A DNA stretch of 64,000 nucleotides from assembly GCA_945878375.1 (NCBI GenBank), contig CAMDWG010000011.1:45146-109145 (forward strand). The letters run 5' to 3'. Of the stretch, positions 25,962 to 34,665 are shown one piece after another. Origin of the DNA: Roseomonas mucosa (GTDB lineage Bacteria > Pseudomonadota > Alphaproteobacteria > Acetobacterales > Acetobacteraceae). Made by a program: the position numbers and the translations under genes. How positions within the stretch are numbered: the first letter of the stretch is position 1; each line of letters opens with the position of its first letter. The notes beneath the pieces were generated by a model. It was not told the origin of the DNA and searched no databases. It saw nothing but the letters and a program-made list of their open reading frames with translations.

Positions 25962-26672
25962 ATGATCGATATCCGCCCCTTCGGCAGCCTCGGCGGCGCC
26001 AATCACGGTTGGCTGAACGCGAAGCACCATTTCTCCTTTGCCGGTTACCAGGACCCCACCCGGATGAACTGGGGCCGCCTGCGGGTCTGGAACGATGACG
26101 AGATCGCGGCCGGCACCGGCTTCGATCCCCACCCGCACCGGGACATGGAAATCATCACCTATGTCCGCGAAGGCGCGATCACGCATCGCGACAGCATGGG
26201 CAATGAAGGCCGCACCGAGGCCGGCGACGTGCAGATCATGTCGGCCGGCACCGGGGTGGTGCATTCCGAATACAACCTCGAGCCCACCACGACGAAGATC
26301 TTCCAGATCTGGATCATCCCCGACCGTCGCGGCGCCAAGCCGAACTGGGGCGCGAAATCCTTCCCCAAGGCTGTCCGCGAGGCCGGCTTCGAGGTGCTGG
26401 CCTCCGGGCGTCCGCAGGATGGGGACAGCGCGGCGCTTCCGCTCAACGTCAATGGCGCGGTCATGGCCGCGACGCTGAAGGCGGGGCAGACGCTGGTGCA
26501 GAAGCTGGCCGAAGACCGCGCCGCCTATCTCGTGCCGGCCAAGGGCGCGGTGACGGTGAACGGCCACGCCCTGGCGGCCCGCGACGGCGCCGGCATCGTC
26601 GATGAGGCCGAGATCGCCATCACCGCGACCGAGGATGCCGAACTGGTCCTGGTCGAGGTGGCGAAGGAGTAG
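25962..26672 (+). CDS. Pirin-family bicupin protein
   Basis: A 236-residue pirin-like protein with an N-terminal cupin carrying the metal set H57, H59, H101 and E103 (in DPHPHRDMEIITYV and GVVHSEYN). The C-terminal half lacks a second obvious metal site. Some bacterial members (YhhW) have quercetinase activity, others are regulators; the substrate here is unknown. A GGCCGG-CCTT-CCGGCC hairpin (25928-25943) and GGGAG precede the ATG. It converges on the epimerase gene with one base between the stops. Confidence 0.92.
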   Translation: MIDIRPFGSLGGANHGWLNAKHHFSFAGYQDPTRMNWGRLRVWNDDEIAAGTGFDPHPHRDMEIITYVREGAITHRDSMGNEGRTEAGDVQIMSAGTGVVHSEYNLEPTTTKIFQIWIIPDRRGAKPNWGAKSFPKAVREAGFEVLASGRPQDGDSAALPLNVNGAVMAATLKAGQTLVQKLAEDRAAYLVPAKGAVTVNGHALAARDGAGIVDEAEIAITATEDAELVLVEVAKE

Positions 26673-26673
26673 C

Positions 26674-27606
26674 TCAGCGCGCCGAGGCCGCCATGGCGCG
26701 GAGGCCGGCCAGCGTGTCGGCCTCCGGCGTCCAGGCGAAGTCGCGCGCGAAGGCGGTGGCATCGACCGCCATGTCGCCCAGCAATTGCTCCGCCATCGCG
26801 CCCTTGCCGGCAGCGCCGAGCACAGCGCGCAGAAGGGCAGGCGGCACCGGTAGCAGCCGCGCCGGACGTTCCAGCCCATCGCGGATCGCCGCGACCATGC
26901 CCCCGGTCGAGACCGGCGCGGCATCGCCTAGCACATAGCTGCCCGAGGCTGGGCCCTGGTCCCACCGCGCCAGCACCGCGCCCACCGCGCGGCAGAGCGA
27001 TGCCACCGAGACCAGCGTGCGCCGATTGGCGACGGCGCCGAACGGCAGCGGCAGCCCCGAAGCGCCAAGCCGGACGAGCCGCGCCAGGTTCCCCGCCGCC
27101 CCTGGCCCGTACACCAGCGGCGGACGCAGGATGACCAGGGAGTCCTCGGCGAAAATTTCGCGCAGCCCGGCCTCGGCCTCGGCCTTCGCCATCGCATAGG
27201 GACCGACGGGGGCGATCGGCGTCGCCTCCGTCACCGTGACGCCTCGGGGTGGTACGGCATGGACATAGACGGTGCTGACGAACAGGCAGCGTGTGACCCC
27301 CGCCGCGCGGGCGGCGCGGCCGATGGTCAGCGCCCAGTCGCGATTGATACGGCGATGGTCGGCTTCCGCACGCGCCGGGTCATCGGACAGCCGGTGGGCG
27401 AGGCCCGCGACATGCACCAGCGCATCCACGCCGCGCAGCGCCTCGGCCCAGGCGGCCTCCGGGCTGGCATCGTCCAGCCGCAGCCCCGTGGTGCCCGCGG
27501 GCGCGGGGCCGCGCACCGCCGCGCTCACGGCATGCCCGGCCGCCAGCAACTGCGGCACCAGCTGCCGCCCGACGAAGCCCGTGCCGCCAGTCAGCAGCAC
27601 CCGCAT
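26674..27606 (-). CDS. NAD-dependent epimerase/dehydratase family protein
   Basis: A 310-residue extended SDR. It has the Rossmann motif LLTGGTGFVGRQLVPQLL (4-21), then DALVHVAGLAHR, STVYVHAV and a YAMAK active site (Tyr-x-x-x-Lys), with the VILRPPLVYGPG proline turn. Such enzymes act on nucleotide sugars or similar substrates; UDP-glucose 4-epimerase-like is as far as I can go. It starts one base beyond the stop of the MDR reductase upstream on the same strand, so the two genes form an operon. Confidence 0.88.
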   Translation of the reverse strand: MRVLLTGGTGFVGRQLVPQLLAAGHAVSAAVRGPAPAGTTGLRLDDASPEAAWAEALRGVDALVHVAGLAHRLSDDPARAEADHRRINRDWALTIGRAARAAGVTRCLFVSTVYVHAVPPRGVTVTEATPIAPVGPYAMAKAEAEAGLREIFAEDSLVILRPPLVYGPGAAGNLARLVRLGASGLPLPFGAVANRRTLVSVASLCRAVGAVLARWDQGPASGSYVLGDAAPVSTGGMVAAIRDGLERPARLLPVPPALLRAVLGAAGKGAMAEQLLGDMAVDATAFARDFAWTPEADTLAGLRAMAASAR

Positions 27607-27607
27607 C

Positions 27608-28624
27608 TCAGTCGAGCGCCACGATGAGCTTGCCGAGGTTCCGGCCCTGCAGCAGCCCCATGAAGGCGGCGGGGGCGTTGGCGAGGCCTTGGACCACATC
27701 CTCCTTCCAGCGCAGCCTGCTGGCGCCGATGTGGCCCAGCATCTCGGCGCGGAACTCCGGGTAGCGGTGCCAGCTGTCGAACACGATCAGCCCCTGGATG
27801 CGAAGCCGCTTGCGGACCACGGGGCCGAGATTCGGGCCCGGCGGCGCGCCGGCCGCGTTGGAACCGGGGGCGGTGTTGTACTGCGCGATCATCCCGCACA
27901 TCACCATGCGGCCATAGGTGTTGAGGCGCGGGAACACCGCCGCCTGCACCGCGCCGCCGACATTCTCCCAATACACATCGACGCCATCCGGGCAGGCCGC
28001 GTCGAGCTGCGCGGCGAGGTCTCCCTTGTGGTCCACGGCGCCATCGAACCCGAAGGTCTCGGTCAGCAGCGCGCCCTTGGCCGTCCCGCCTGCGATACCG
28101 ACCACCCGCGCCCCGGCGATCTTGCCGAGTTGCCCCACCACCTGCCCGACCGCGCCCGAGGCGGCCGAGATCACCAGCGTCTCCCCCGCCTTGGGCTGGC
28201 CGATATCCTTCAGCCCGACCCAGGCCGTCAGCCCCGGCATGCCGAGCACGCCAAGCGCCGTGGAAGGCGGCGCTTCCTGCGCGTCGATGGCGATCAGCGC
28301 GGAGGCGGGGCGCGCCGACCATGTCTGCCAGCCATAGCCGCCCAGCACCCAGTCGCCTTCCTTGAAGCGCCCGTCGCGGCTGGCCGCGACCTGGCCCACC
28401 GCCTGGCATTCCATCACCCCGCCGAGGGCGACGGGCTTGGCGTAGGACTTCACATCATCCATCCGCCCCCGCTGATAGGGATCGAGCGAGAGGAAGCGAT
28501 GTCGCACCAGCACCTCGCCCTCCGCCAGTTCGGGCAGGGGGGCGGTGTCGAAGGCGAAATCCTCGGCCACGGGGGCGCCCTGCGGACGGCGGGCGAGCAG
28601 GATGCGGGGGTTCTGTTCGGGCAT
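27608..28624 (-). CDS. NADP-dependent MDR oxidoreductase (curcumin/alkenal reductase type)
   Basis: A 338-residue zinc-independent medium-chain reductase. The N-terminal catalytic domain contains SLDPYQRGRM and GGVMECQAVGQV. The Rossmann domain has VISAASGAVGQVVGQLGK (about 150-167) and the downstream GCMIAQYNT-like segment seen as MCGMIAQYN. Homologues (CurA, YncB, leukotriene B4 dehydrogenase) reduce alpha,beta-unsaturated ketones and aldehydes with NADPH. The start is ATG 28624. It is cotranscribed with the epimerase gene. The physiological substrate is not evident. Confidence 0.9.
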   Translation of the reverse strand: MPEQNPRILLARRPQGAPVAEDFAFDTAPLPELAEGEVLVRHRFLSLDPYQRGRMDDVKSYAKPVALGGVMECQAVGQVAASRDGRFKEGDWVLGGYGWQTWSARPASALIAIDAQEAPPSTALGVLGMPGLTAWVGLKDIGQPKAGETLVISAASGAVGQVVGQLGKIAGARVVGIAGGTAKGALLTETFGFDGAVDHKGDLAAQLDAACPDGVDVYWENVGGAVQAAVFPRLNTYGRMVMCGMIAQYNTAPGSNAAGAPPGPNLGPVVRKRLRIQGLIVFDSWHRYPEFRAEMLGHIGASRLRWKEDVVQGLANAPAAFMGLLQGRNLGKLIVALD

Positions 28625-28754
28625 GGAGGGTGCTCTGATGGAAGGCGCACAATCTAGCGCTTCGGCGCGCCCGGCCCAAGTCGCGTCGCCGCAGGCGCGG
28701 TCGAATGGCCTCGGGCGGCGCGGGGCCTGAACCGGGCAAGGGGAGAGACTTGGC

Positions 28755-29717
28755 ATGACGACACGACGGATCCTGCTCGGCACGGCGGTCGCGCTGCCGG
28801 CCCTGCGAAACGCCAGCGCCCAGGGCGCCTGGCCGGAGCGCACGGTGCGGCTGGTGGTGGCCTTCGCGCCCGGCGGCTTCGCGGACCTGATCGGCCGTTC
28901 GCTCGGCGAACAGCTCGCGCCGATGTGGCGGCAATCCGTGGTGGTCGAGAATCGCGGCGGCGCGGGCGGTAACGTGGCCGCGCGGCAGATCGCGCGTGCG
29001 GCGCCGGATGGCTACACGGCCCTGGTGACCACCGGCGCCTTCGCGATCAACCCGACCCTGTCGCGCGAGCCCGGCTATCGGCCGGAGGAGTTCAAGGTCG
29101 CCGCCGTGGTGGCCGGCACGCCGAACCTCTTCGTGGTGCGCGCCGACAGCCCCATCAAGTCCATGCGCGACCTGGTGGAGCTCGGGCGGCGGCGGCCGAT
29201 CAATTACGGCTCGGCCGGCGTGGGCGTGGCCGCGCATCTCTCGGCGGAGCTGTTCTTCAAGCGCGTCGGCGGCGTCGATGCCCAGCACATCCCCTATACC
29301 GGCGCGGGGCCGGCGATGCTGGCGCTGCTGGCGGGCAGCATCGACATGGTCGCGACCTCTCTCCCCTCCGCCGTCGCGCAGGTGCAGTCCGGGCAGGCGC
29401 GCGGGCTGGCGGTGACGAGCGCCACGCGCAACCGCGCGATGCCTGATGTGCCGACGGTGGCCGAGGCGGGCTTCGAGCCGATCATCGACCTCGCCTGGGT
29501 CGCGGTGATGTTCCCGGCCGCGACGCCCGAGCCCATCCTGCGCAAGGTGAATGAGGATGTGGCGCGCGTGCTGGCCGTGCCCGCCTTCCAGCAGCGCCTA
29601 TCGCAGCAGGGCTTCGACCCGATCGGCGGCGACCTGCCGACGGTCAACGCCTATGTCGCGAATGAAGTCCGGTCCTGGCGGGACATCGTTCGCAGCATCA
29701 ACATCCGGATCGACTGA
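28755..29717 (+). CDS. Bug/TctC-family periplasmic solute-binding protein
   Basis: A 320-residue receptor with a Tat/Sec-like leader (TTRRILLGTAVALPALRNASAQ). Bug-family hallmarks follow: RTVRLVVAFAPGGFADLIGRSLGEQL, VVVENRGGAGGN, IPYTGAGPAMLALLAGSIDM and the C-terminal LPTVNAYVANEVRSW. These proteins bind small carboxylates for tripartite tricarboxylate transporters. The TctA/TctB membrane parts are absent from the window, so it is an orphan receptor. An alpha/beta hydrolase gene follows 21 bases later in the same direction. Confidence 0.93.
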   Translation: MTTRRILLGTAVALPALRNASAQGAWPERTVRLVVAFAPGGFADLIGRSLGEQLAPMWRQSVVVENRGGAGGNVAARQIARAAPDGYTALVTTGAFAINPTLSREPGYRPEEFKVAAVVAGTPNLFVVRADSPIKSMRDLVELGRRRPINYGSAGVGVAAHLSAELFFKRVGGVDAQHIPYTGAGPAMLALLAGSIDMVATSLPSAVAQVQSGQARGLAVTSATRNRAMPDVPTVAEAGFEPIIDLAWVAVMFPAATPEPILRKVNEDVARVLAVPAFQQRLSQQGFDPIGGDLPTVNAYVANEVRSWRDIVRSINIRID

Positions 29718-29738
29718 GCACGGGCCGGAGGCAGGGCG

Positions 29739-30554
29739 ATGCTGATCGGGTGCGGCAGCCACAGGATCCACGCCGACCTGCTCGGGGAACGCGGGCGACG
29801 GCCCGTGTGCCTTGTGCATTCGCTCGGCGCCGACATGACGATGTGGGCGGGGCAGGTGCCCGCGTTGCTCGAAGCGGGATATGCCGTGCTCCGCATCGAG
29901 TTGCGCGGGCATGGCGGCAGCGGCGCGCCCCCCGGTCCGTATCGGATGGAAGCGCTCGGCGCCGATCTGGCGCGCGTGCTGGACAGCGTGGCGCTCGGGC
30001 CGGTGGATTTTGTCGGGCTGTCGCTGGGTGGCATGAGCGGGCAGGCGCTGGCGCTGGAACGGCCTGACCTGCTGCGATCCATCGTGATCTGCGATGCCCT
30101 GCCGGAATCGCTGCCGAACGCCGATGAGATCTGGGGCCCGCGCATCCGCGCGGTTCGCGCCGCCGGATCCTGCGCGCCCATCGCCCAGGCGACCATTGAG
30201 CGCTGGCTGACGCCCACCTTCCAGGCCGCCCATCCGGCGCGCTGGGCGGAGATCCTGGCGACCATCGCGGCGACGGAGGCCGAGGGCTATGCCGGCTGCG
30301 CAGAAGCGATCAGCCGCTTCAGCTTCGTCTCCCGGCTTCCCACGCTTCGCATGCCCGCGCTGATCCTCTGCGGCGAGGACGACCATGCGGTGCCGCCGGC
30401 GGAAGGCGAGCGTATCGCGCGGCTGGTGCCCGATGGCCGCTTCATCGCCATCGCCGGCGCGCGGCATTTGCCGAATGTGGAGAAGCCGGCGGTGTTCAAC
30501 CGGCTTCTGCTGGAATGGCTGGCGCGCGCCGGGCCAGCGCTCGCGGCGCGATAG
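29739..30554 (+). CDS. Alpha/beta hydrolase, enol-lactonase-like
   Basis: A 271-residue alpha/beta hydrolase. The nucleophile elbow is GLSLGG (Ser at about 95), with an oxyanion segment LVHSLGADMTMW, catalytic Asp in LILCGEDDHAVPP and His in GARHLPNVEKP. The layout resembles 3-oxoadipate enol-lactonase (PcaD), but no other beta-ketoadipate gene is nearby. Cotranscription with the Bug receptor suggests a role on an imported carboxylate ester or lactone (inference). The transcript meets a perfect 14-bp hairpin 7 bases after the stop. Confidence 0.87.
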   Translation: MLIGCGSHRIHADLLGERGRRPVCLVHSLGADMTMWAGQVPALLEAGYAVLRIELRGHGGSGAPPGPYRMEALGADLARVLDSVALGPVDFVGLSLGGMSGQALALERPDLLRSIVICDALPESLPNADEIWGPRIRAVRAAGSCAPIAQATIERWLTPTFQAAHPARWAEILATIAATEAEGYAGCAEAISRFSFVSRLPTLRMPALILCGEDDHAVPPAEGERIARLVPDGRFIAIAGARHLPNVEKPAVFNRLLLEWLARAGPALAAR

Positions 30555-30561
30555 GGCAGGG

Positions 30562-30593
30562 GATGCGTTCAGATGTCTCCATCTGAACGCATC
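30562..30593. terminator. Strong bidirectional hairpin
   Basis: GATGCGTTCAGATG (30562-30575), loop TCTC, CATCTGAACGCATC (30580-30593): a perfect 14-bp stem between the convergent hydrolase and ABC permease genes (stops at 30554 and 30604). The stem has only moderate G+C and no T tract follows, but its position strongly suggests a shared terminator. Confidence 0.8.
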
Positions 30594-30603
30594 GCAAAGT
30601 CCT

Positions 30604-31458
30604 CTAGCTGGCGATGCGCGCGCTGGAGCGCTGCCAGAACACGATCTTGCGTTCCAGCCAGACGACCAAGCCGTAGGTGGCGAGGCCGAGCAGGCTGAGA
30701 TACAGGATCAAGGCGAAGACGCGGCCGGTGTCGAGATTGGTGGACGCCACGCGGATCAACTCGCCGAAGCCCTTGCCGCCGCCGAGGAACTCGCCGGTGA
30801 TCACGCCGGCCATGACGCCGACCGACGCGATTTTGAGTCCGGTGAAGAATTGCGGCATGCCTGTCGGCAGCTTCATCTTCACCAGCGTCTGCCAGCGCGT
30901 GGCACCCATGGTCTTGAAGGCCATGCGCGCATTCTCATCCGCCGCATGAAGCCCGGCGGCGGTGCCGACGACGATCGGGAAGGTCGCGATGAAGGTGGCC
31001 AGCGCCACCTTGCTCTCGATGCCGAAGCCGAGCCAGGCGATGAAGATCGGCGCGAAGGCAACCTTCGGCATCGTGTCGATCGCCACCAGATAGGGCATCA
31101 CCGCGCGTTCGCCGAACACCGTCTCCCCCACCAGTACGCCGAGCGTGAAGCCGATCAGGATCGCCAGGGCGAAGGAGATCACCAGCTCCTGCAGGGTCAT
31201 CCAAAGCGCCGGCAGCATGTAGCCGCCGGAGAGCAGGTTGTTCCCCACGAAGATGATGTGCCGAAGCGTCTCCGACGGTGACGGCAGGATGATCGGCGAG
31301 ACAAGGCCGATGGACGACACCATCTGCCAGATCCCGATGAAGACGACCGCGAGTCCCGCCATGGCGACTGCGCGCGGGATGCGGTCGAACCAGGACACCT
31401 GCTCGACCCAGACGGTGTCGCCCTGTGCCGTCGCGGCGGGAAGCGTTGCTTGGCTCAC
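30604..31458 (-). CDS. ABC transporter permease, NitT/TauT (SsuC) type
   Basis: A 284-residue inner-membrane permease with about six helices. The EAA-type cytoplasmic loop reads MAFKTMGATRWQTLVKMKLPTG (about 185-205), and the region before it (APIFIAWLGFGIESKVAL) is typical of SsuC/TauC/NrtB permeases. It is cotranscribed with its ATPase (4-base ATGA overlap) and its receptor. Together they form a complete importer for an unidentified small organic substrate. The transcript ends at the 14-bp hairpin. Confidence 0.9.
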   Translation of the reverse strand: MSQATLPAATAQGDTVWVEQVSWFDRIPRAVAMAGLAVVFIGIWQMVSSIGLVSPIILPSPSETLRHIIFVGNNLLSGGYMLPALWMTLQELVISFALAILIGFTLGVLVGETVFGERAVMPYLVAIDTMPKVAFAPIFIAWLGFGIESKVALATFIATFPIVVGTAAGLHAADENARMAFKTMGATRWQTLVKMKLPTGMPQFFTGLKIASVGVMAGVITGEFLGGGKGFGELIRVASTNLDTGRVFALILYLSLLGLATYGLVVWLERKIVFWQRSSARIAS

Positions 31459-32267
31459 AGGAAGGACCCCTTGTCGAGGTGGCCGCGGATGCGGTCGACA
31501 AGGGCGCCGAACCGCGGGGTGGTCACCATGTCCAGCGTCCGGGGGCGCGGCAGGTCGATCTCGACCGTCTCGACGAAGCGGCCAGGGCGCGGCGACATCA
31601 CATAGACCGTGTCGGACAGGATGACCGCTTCCGAGATGGAATGCGTGACCAGGAAGGCGGTCGCCTTCCGGGCCAGGCAGATCCGTTGCAGCTCCATGTT
31701 CATGTAGTCGCGCGTCAGCTCGTCCAGCGCGCTGAAGGGCTCATCGAGCAGCAGCACCTCCGGCTCCGTGATCAGCATCCGGCAGATCGCCGCGCGCTGC
31801 GCCATGCCGCCGGACAGCTCGCTCGGGTAGACGCTGTCGAAGCCCTTCAGGCCAACGAGTTCGAGCAGCGCCCGCGCCTCGTCGTGCCGCGCGCGCGCCG
31901 CGGCCTTGCCGTCGCGGATCTCGATCGGCAGCACGATATTCTCGAGCGCGGTCTTCCAGGGAAACAGCGTCGCCTGCTGGAACATCATGCCGATGTCGCG
32001 CCGCGGACCGGTCACGGGCTTGCCGGCGAGCATCACGCTGCCCGAGCTGGGCGGCACCAGCCCCGCCATGATCTTCAACAGCGTGGACTTGCCGCAGCCC
32101 GACGCGCCGATGACCGAGGAGAAGCTTCCCTCGGTCAGCGTCAGGTCCACACTGCCGAGCGCCTGGATATTGCGCCGGGCATAGGTCTTGCTGACCCTGC
32201 GCAGTTCATACACCGGCCGGGCCTGTTGCCCGGCCGGTGCGAAGGCCTCTACCGCCGAGACACTCAT
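31455..32267 (-). CDS. ABC transporter ATP-binding protein, NitT/TauT (SsuB) type
   Basis: A 270-residue ATPase: Walker A GASGCGKST (about 53-61), Q-loop MMFQQATLFPW, signature LSGGMAQR, Walker B VLLLDEPFSALDE and H-loop VTHSISEA. These match SsuB/TauB/ThiZ-like importers. The start ATG 32267 (MSVSAVEAF) is chosen because the upstream frame runs into the receptor gene. It lies one base from the receptor stop and overlaps the permease start by four bases. Confidence 0.92.
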   Translation of the reverse strand: MSVSAVEAFAPAGQQARPVYELRRVSKTYARRNIQALGSVDLTLTEGSFSSVIGASGCGKSTLLKIMAGLVPPSSGSVMLAGKPVTGPRRDIGMMFQQATLFPWKTALENIVLPIEIRDGKAAARARHDEARALLELVGLKGFDSVYPSELSGGMAQRAAICRMLITEPEVLLLDEPFSALDELTRDYMNMELQRICLARKATAFLVTHSISEAVILSDTVYVMSPRPGRFVETVEIDLPRPRTLDMVTTPRFGALVDRIRGHLDKGSFL

Positions 32268-32268
32268 C

Positions 32269-33297
32269 TCAAGTGCGGTTCCACGCCTCGATGAAGCGGT
32301 TGGTGTAGGCTGCCTCCAGGTTCGGCAGCGGCGCATCGAGTTCCTTGCTCTCGACCAGGCTCTGGTGCCAGGCGGCCCAATGCTGCGGATCCTGGTAGCC
32401 CCAGCCCTTGGCGGGATCGTGCGGCTGCCCCTTCTGCAGCACGACATCGAGAAGCGAGTTCGCGAAGCGGCGATCCTCGATCTCCTGCGGGTTGCCGGCT
32501 GAGAGGTGGCGCAGCACGCGTTCGCGATTGGCGGCGACGTTGGTGAAGCGCGTGGCGCGCACCAGCGCCCGGCCGAAGCCTTCCACCACCTGCGGATTGG
32601 CGTTGATGAAGGGCCCCATTGCCGCGTAGCCGTTGCCGAAGAAGGTCTGGAACTTGTCCGGCGTGATGTCGCGCACATGCATGCCGCGATGGTTCAGGAT
32701 CGCGGCGTCGGCGGCCGCGCCGACATAGGCTTCGATGTCGCCGCGCATGAACCCGGCCACCGCAGGCCCGCCATCCCCCACCGGGATGAAGCGGTAGTCG
32801 CGCGGCTCCTGCATGCCGATATCGTTCAGGATCGCGCGCGCGAAGCCGACCTCCGCCCCATCGGCCGTGCCGACGCCGATGACCTTCCCGCGCAGATCGC
32901 CCGGCGTGCGGTAGCTGCTGTCGCGCTTCACAAGGATGCCGAAGGAACTGCGGGGCAGGGAGTTGTAGATGAAGACGACATCCGTCCCGCGCGCCCGTGC
33001 ACGCAGCACCGGCCCCGGGCCTGGCCGCCCGAACTGGGCCTGGCCGGAGGCCAGCGCCTGCAGCACCGGGCCGGAGCCGTTCACCGATTCAGCGCGGACG
33101 TTCAAGCCTTCCTCGCGGAAGTAGCCCTCACCGGTGGCGACGTAGATGGGGTAGGAGTTGATCGCGGACGGGCTCGGCTGGACGAAGATGAGATTGCGAA
33201 GCGCGCGCGTCTGGCTCCGCGCCCCGCTGGCGAGGAAAGGCGCGGCGACAAGGCCAAGGGCAAGGCGGCGCGACACGCGCGTGATGCTGGTGGTCAT
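32269..33297 (-). CDS. ABC transporter substrate-binding protein, NMT1/ThiY/SsuA type
   Basis: A 342-residue periplasmic receptor with a twin-Arg leader (SRRLALGLVAAPFLASGARSQ, Tat-like). The core begins NLIFVQPSPSAINSYPIYVATGEGYFREEGLNV, typical of the NMT1/SsuA family, and GVGTADGAEVGFARAILNDIG follows. It is the first gene of a three-gene importer operon. AGGAGG lies 11 bases before the ATG, with an A/T-rich promoter-like region upstream. The ligand is unknown. The FAH gene facing it suggests an aromatic or keto-acid substrate, a weak inference. Confidence 0.88.
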   Translation of the reverse strand: MTTSITRVSRRLALGLVAAPFLASGARSQTRALRNLIFVQPSPSAINSYPIYVATGEGYFREEGLNVRAESVNGSGPVLQALASGQAQFGRPGPGPVLRARARGTDVVFIYNSLPRSSFGILVKRDSSYRTPGDLRGKVIGVGTADGAEVGFARAILNDIGMQEPRDYRFIPVGDGGPAVAGFMRGDIEAYVGAAADAAILNHRGMHVRDITPDKFQTFFGNGYAAMGPFINANPQVVEGFGRALVRATRFTNVAANRERVLRHLSAGNPQEIEDRRFANSLLDVVLQKGQPHDPAKGWGYQDPQHWAAWHQSLVESKELDAPLPNLEAAYTNRFIEAWNRT

Positions 33298-33595
33298 GGA
33301 CTATGGTTCCTCCTGGTTTATTTTATTGTGAAAGCTTATCCCAGCTTTGGCGCCCAGCAAGGCCTAATTCGTCGGTTTCGAGTTTCCGGAAGCTGCGCCA
33401 TTGCGCGAAGGGCCTGTTGGCCTGCGCGCTGCGCGCAGCGCCGGCCTGAGCCGCCTTGACGGTCCGGAGAACGCCCACCTACGCTCCCCGGGATCGAGGC
33501 GTCAGACCCCGAGATGGGGACGCCTGCGCGCCGTCGAGGACGCGCCGAGCGCATCCCCGTTGACGAAGCGCCGCCGGCACAGCCGTGAGGAAGAC
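33298..33595. promoter_or_regulatory. Divergent promoter region between ABC importer and FAH gene
   Basis: A 298-bp region with no supported gene. Next to the importer gene is an A/T-rich segment at about 33317-33345 (TTTATTTTATTG, then AAAGCTTAT), exceptional in this sequence and a good place for its promoter. The part nearer the FAH gene is G/C-rich with the small palindrome GCGCGCTGCGCGC near 33427. A GAGGAAG just before 33596 is the FAH ribosome site. No clear operator symmetry was found. Confidence 0.5.
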
Positions 33596-34552
33596 ATGAA
33601 GCTCGCCTATTTCGACGATTTCAGGCTCGGGGCGGTGAAGGGCGATGCGATCATCGACCTCACGCCGCTTCTCACGTCCCTGCCGCATCGCGACACGCAG
33701 GACCTCATGCCCGCGCTGATCGCGGATTTCGCCGCGCATCGCGCCCGGCTCGAAGCGCATGTCGCGACGGCGGCCGGCGTGCCCTTGAGCGGCGTGCGCC
33801 TGCGCGCGCCCCTGCCGCGCGCGCGACAGATCGACTGCATGGCGACGAACTACATGGAAAGCGGCACGCTGCCGAAGCCGCCGGCGATCAACGCCTTCCA
33901 TAAGTCCCCGAGCTCCGTCATCGGGCCGGGCGACACGATGGTGCTGCCCGATATCCCCGCCACAGTCTTCGAGGCCGAGGCCGAGGTCGCGCTGGTGATC
34001 GGCAAGCGCGCGACCAATGTCAGCGAGGCAGAGGCGATGAGCCATGTCTTCGGCTACATGAACTTCATCGACGGCTCGGCGCGCGGCATGCCGCCGGAGC
34101 GCAACGTGTTCTTCCAGGCCAAGTCGCGCGACACCTTCGCGCCGATGGGACCCTGGATCGTCACTGCCGATGAGGTGGCGGACCCGCAGGCGCTGGATAT
34201 CCGCCTCTGGGTGAATGGCGAGATCCGGCAGGACTTCAACACCAGCGACATGGCGCATTCCATCCCGCGCTGCATCGCGTGGCTCAGCAGCATCCATACG
34301 CTGGAGCCGGGCGATATCGTCGCCACCGGCACCAATCATCGCGGCCTCAGCGCGATGCATGATGGCGACCTGGTGGAACTCGAGGTCACCGGCATGGGCC
34401 GCCTGCATTTCCACATCCGCGACGACCTGAAGCGGAGCTGGACGCGCGAGAACCGCCTGCAGGAAAGCCAGAAGCTCATCGCCCGCGGGGGCACGCCGCC
34501 CGATTCCGGCATTACGGCGCGCCAGCTGACCGGCAAATACGCGCCGGTCTGA
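33596..34552 (+). CDS. Fumarylacetoacetate hydrolase family protein
   Basis: A 318-residue FAH-family enzyme. An N-terminal cap domain (about 1-75) precedes the catalytic fold, with IDCMATNYMESG, KSPSSVIGPGDTMVLP, the metal ligands in FEAEAEVALVIGKR (E-x-E), FIDGSARG and the closing GDIVATGTNHRGL. Members hydrolyse or decarboxylate C-C bonds of keto acids in aromatic and related pathways. Start ATG 33596 has GAGGAAG upstream. The SDR gene follows 113 bases later. The substrate cannot be told from sequence. Confidence 0.9.
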   Translation: MKLAYFDDFRLGAVKGDAIIDLTPLLTSLPHRDTQDLMPALIADFAAHRARLEAHVATAAGVPLSGVRLRAPLPRARQIDCMATNYMESGTLPKPPAINAFHKSPSSVIGPGDTMVLPDIPATVFEAEAEVALVIGKRATNVSEAEAMSHVFGYMNFIDGSARGMPPERNVFFQAKSRDTFAPMGPWIVTADEVADPQALDIRLWVNGEIRQDFNTSDMAHSIPRCIAWLSSIHTLEPGDIVATGTNHRGLSAMHDGDLVELEVTGMGRLHFHIRDDLKRSWTRENRLQESQKLIARGGTPPDSGITARQLTGKYAPV

Positions 34553-34665
34553 GAGTGCCCCGCGGCCATCGCGGGGCTTCTGGATCACGACTGGAATTTG
34601 GCTCGCGCCAGCGGGGCGGGGGGCATGGGCCCTTCCCCCCGGCGCGGCGACGCGGAGGCTTCCGG

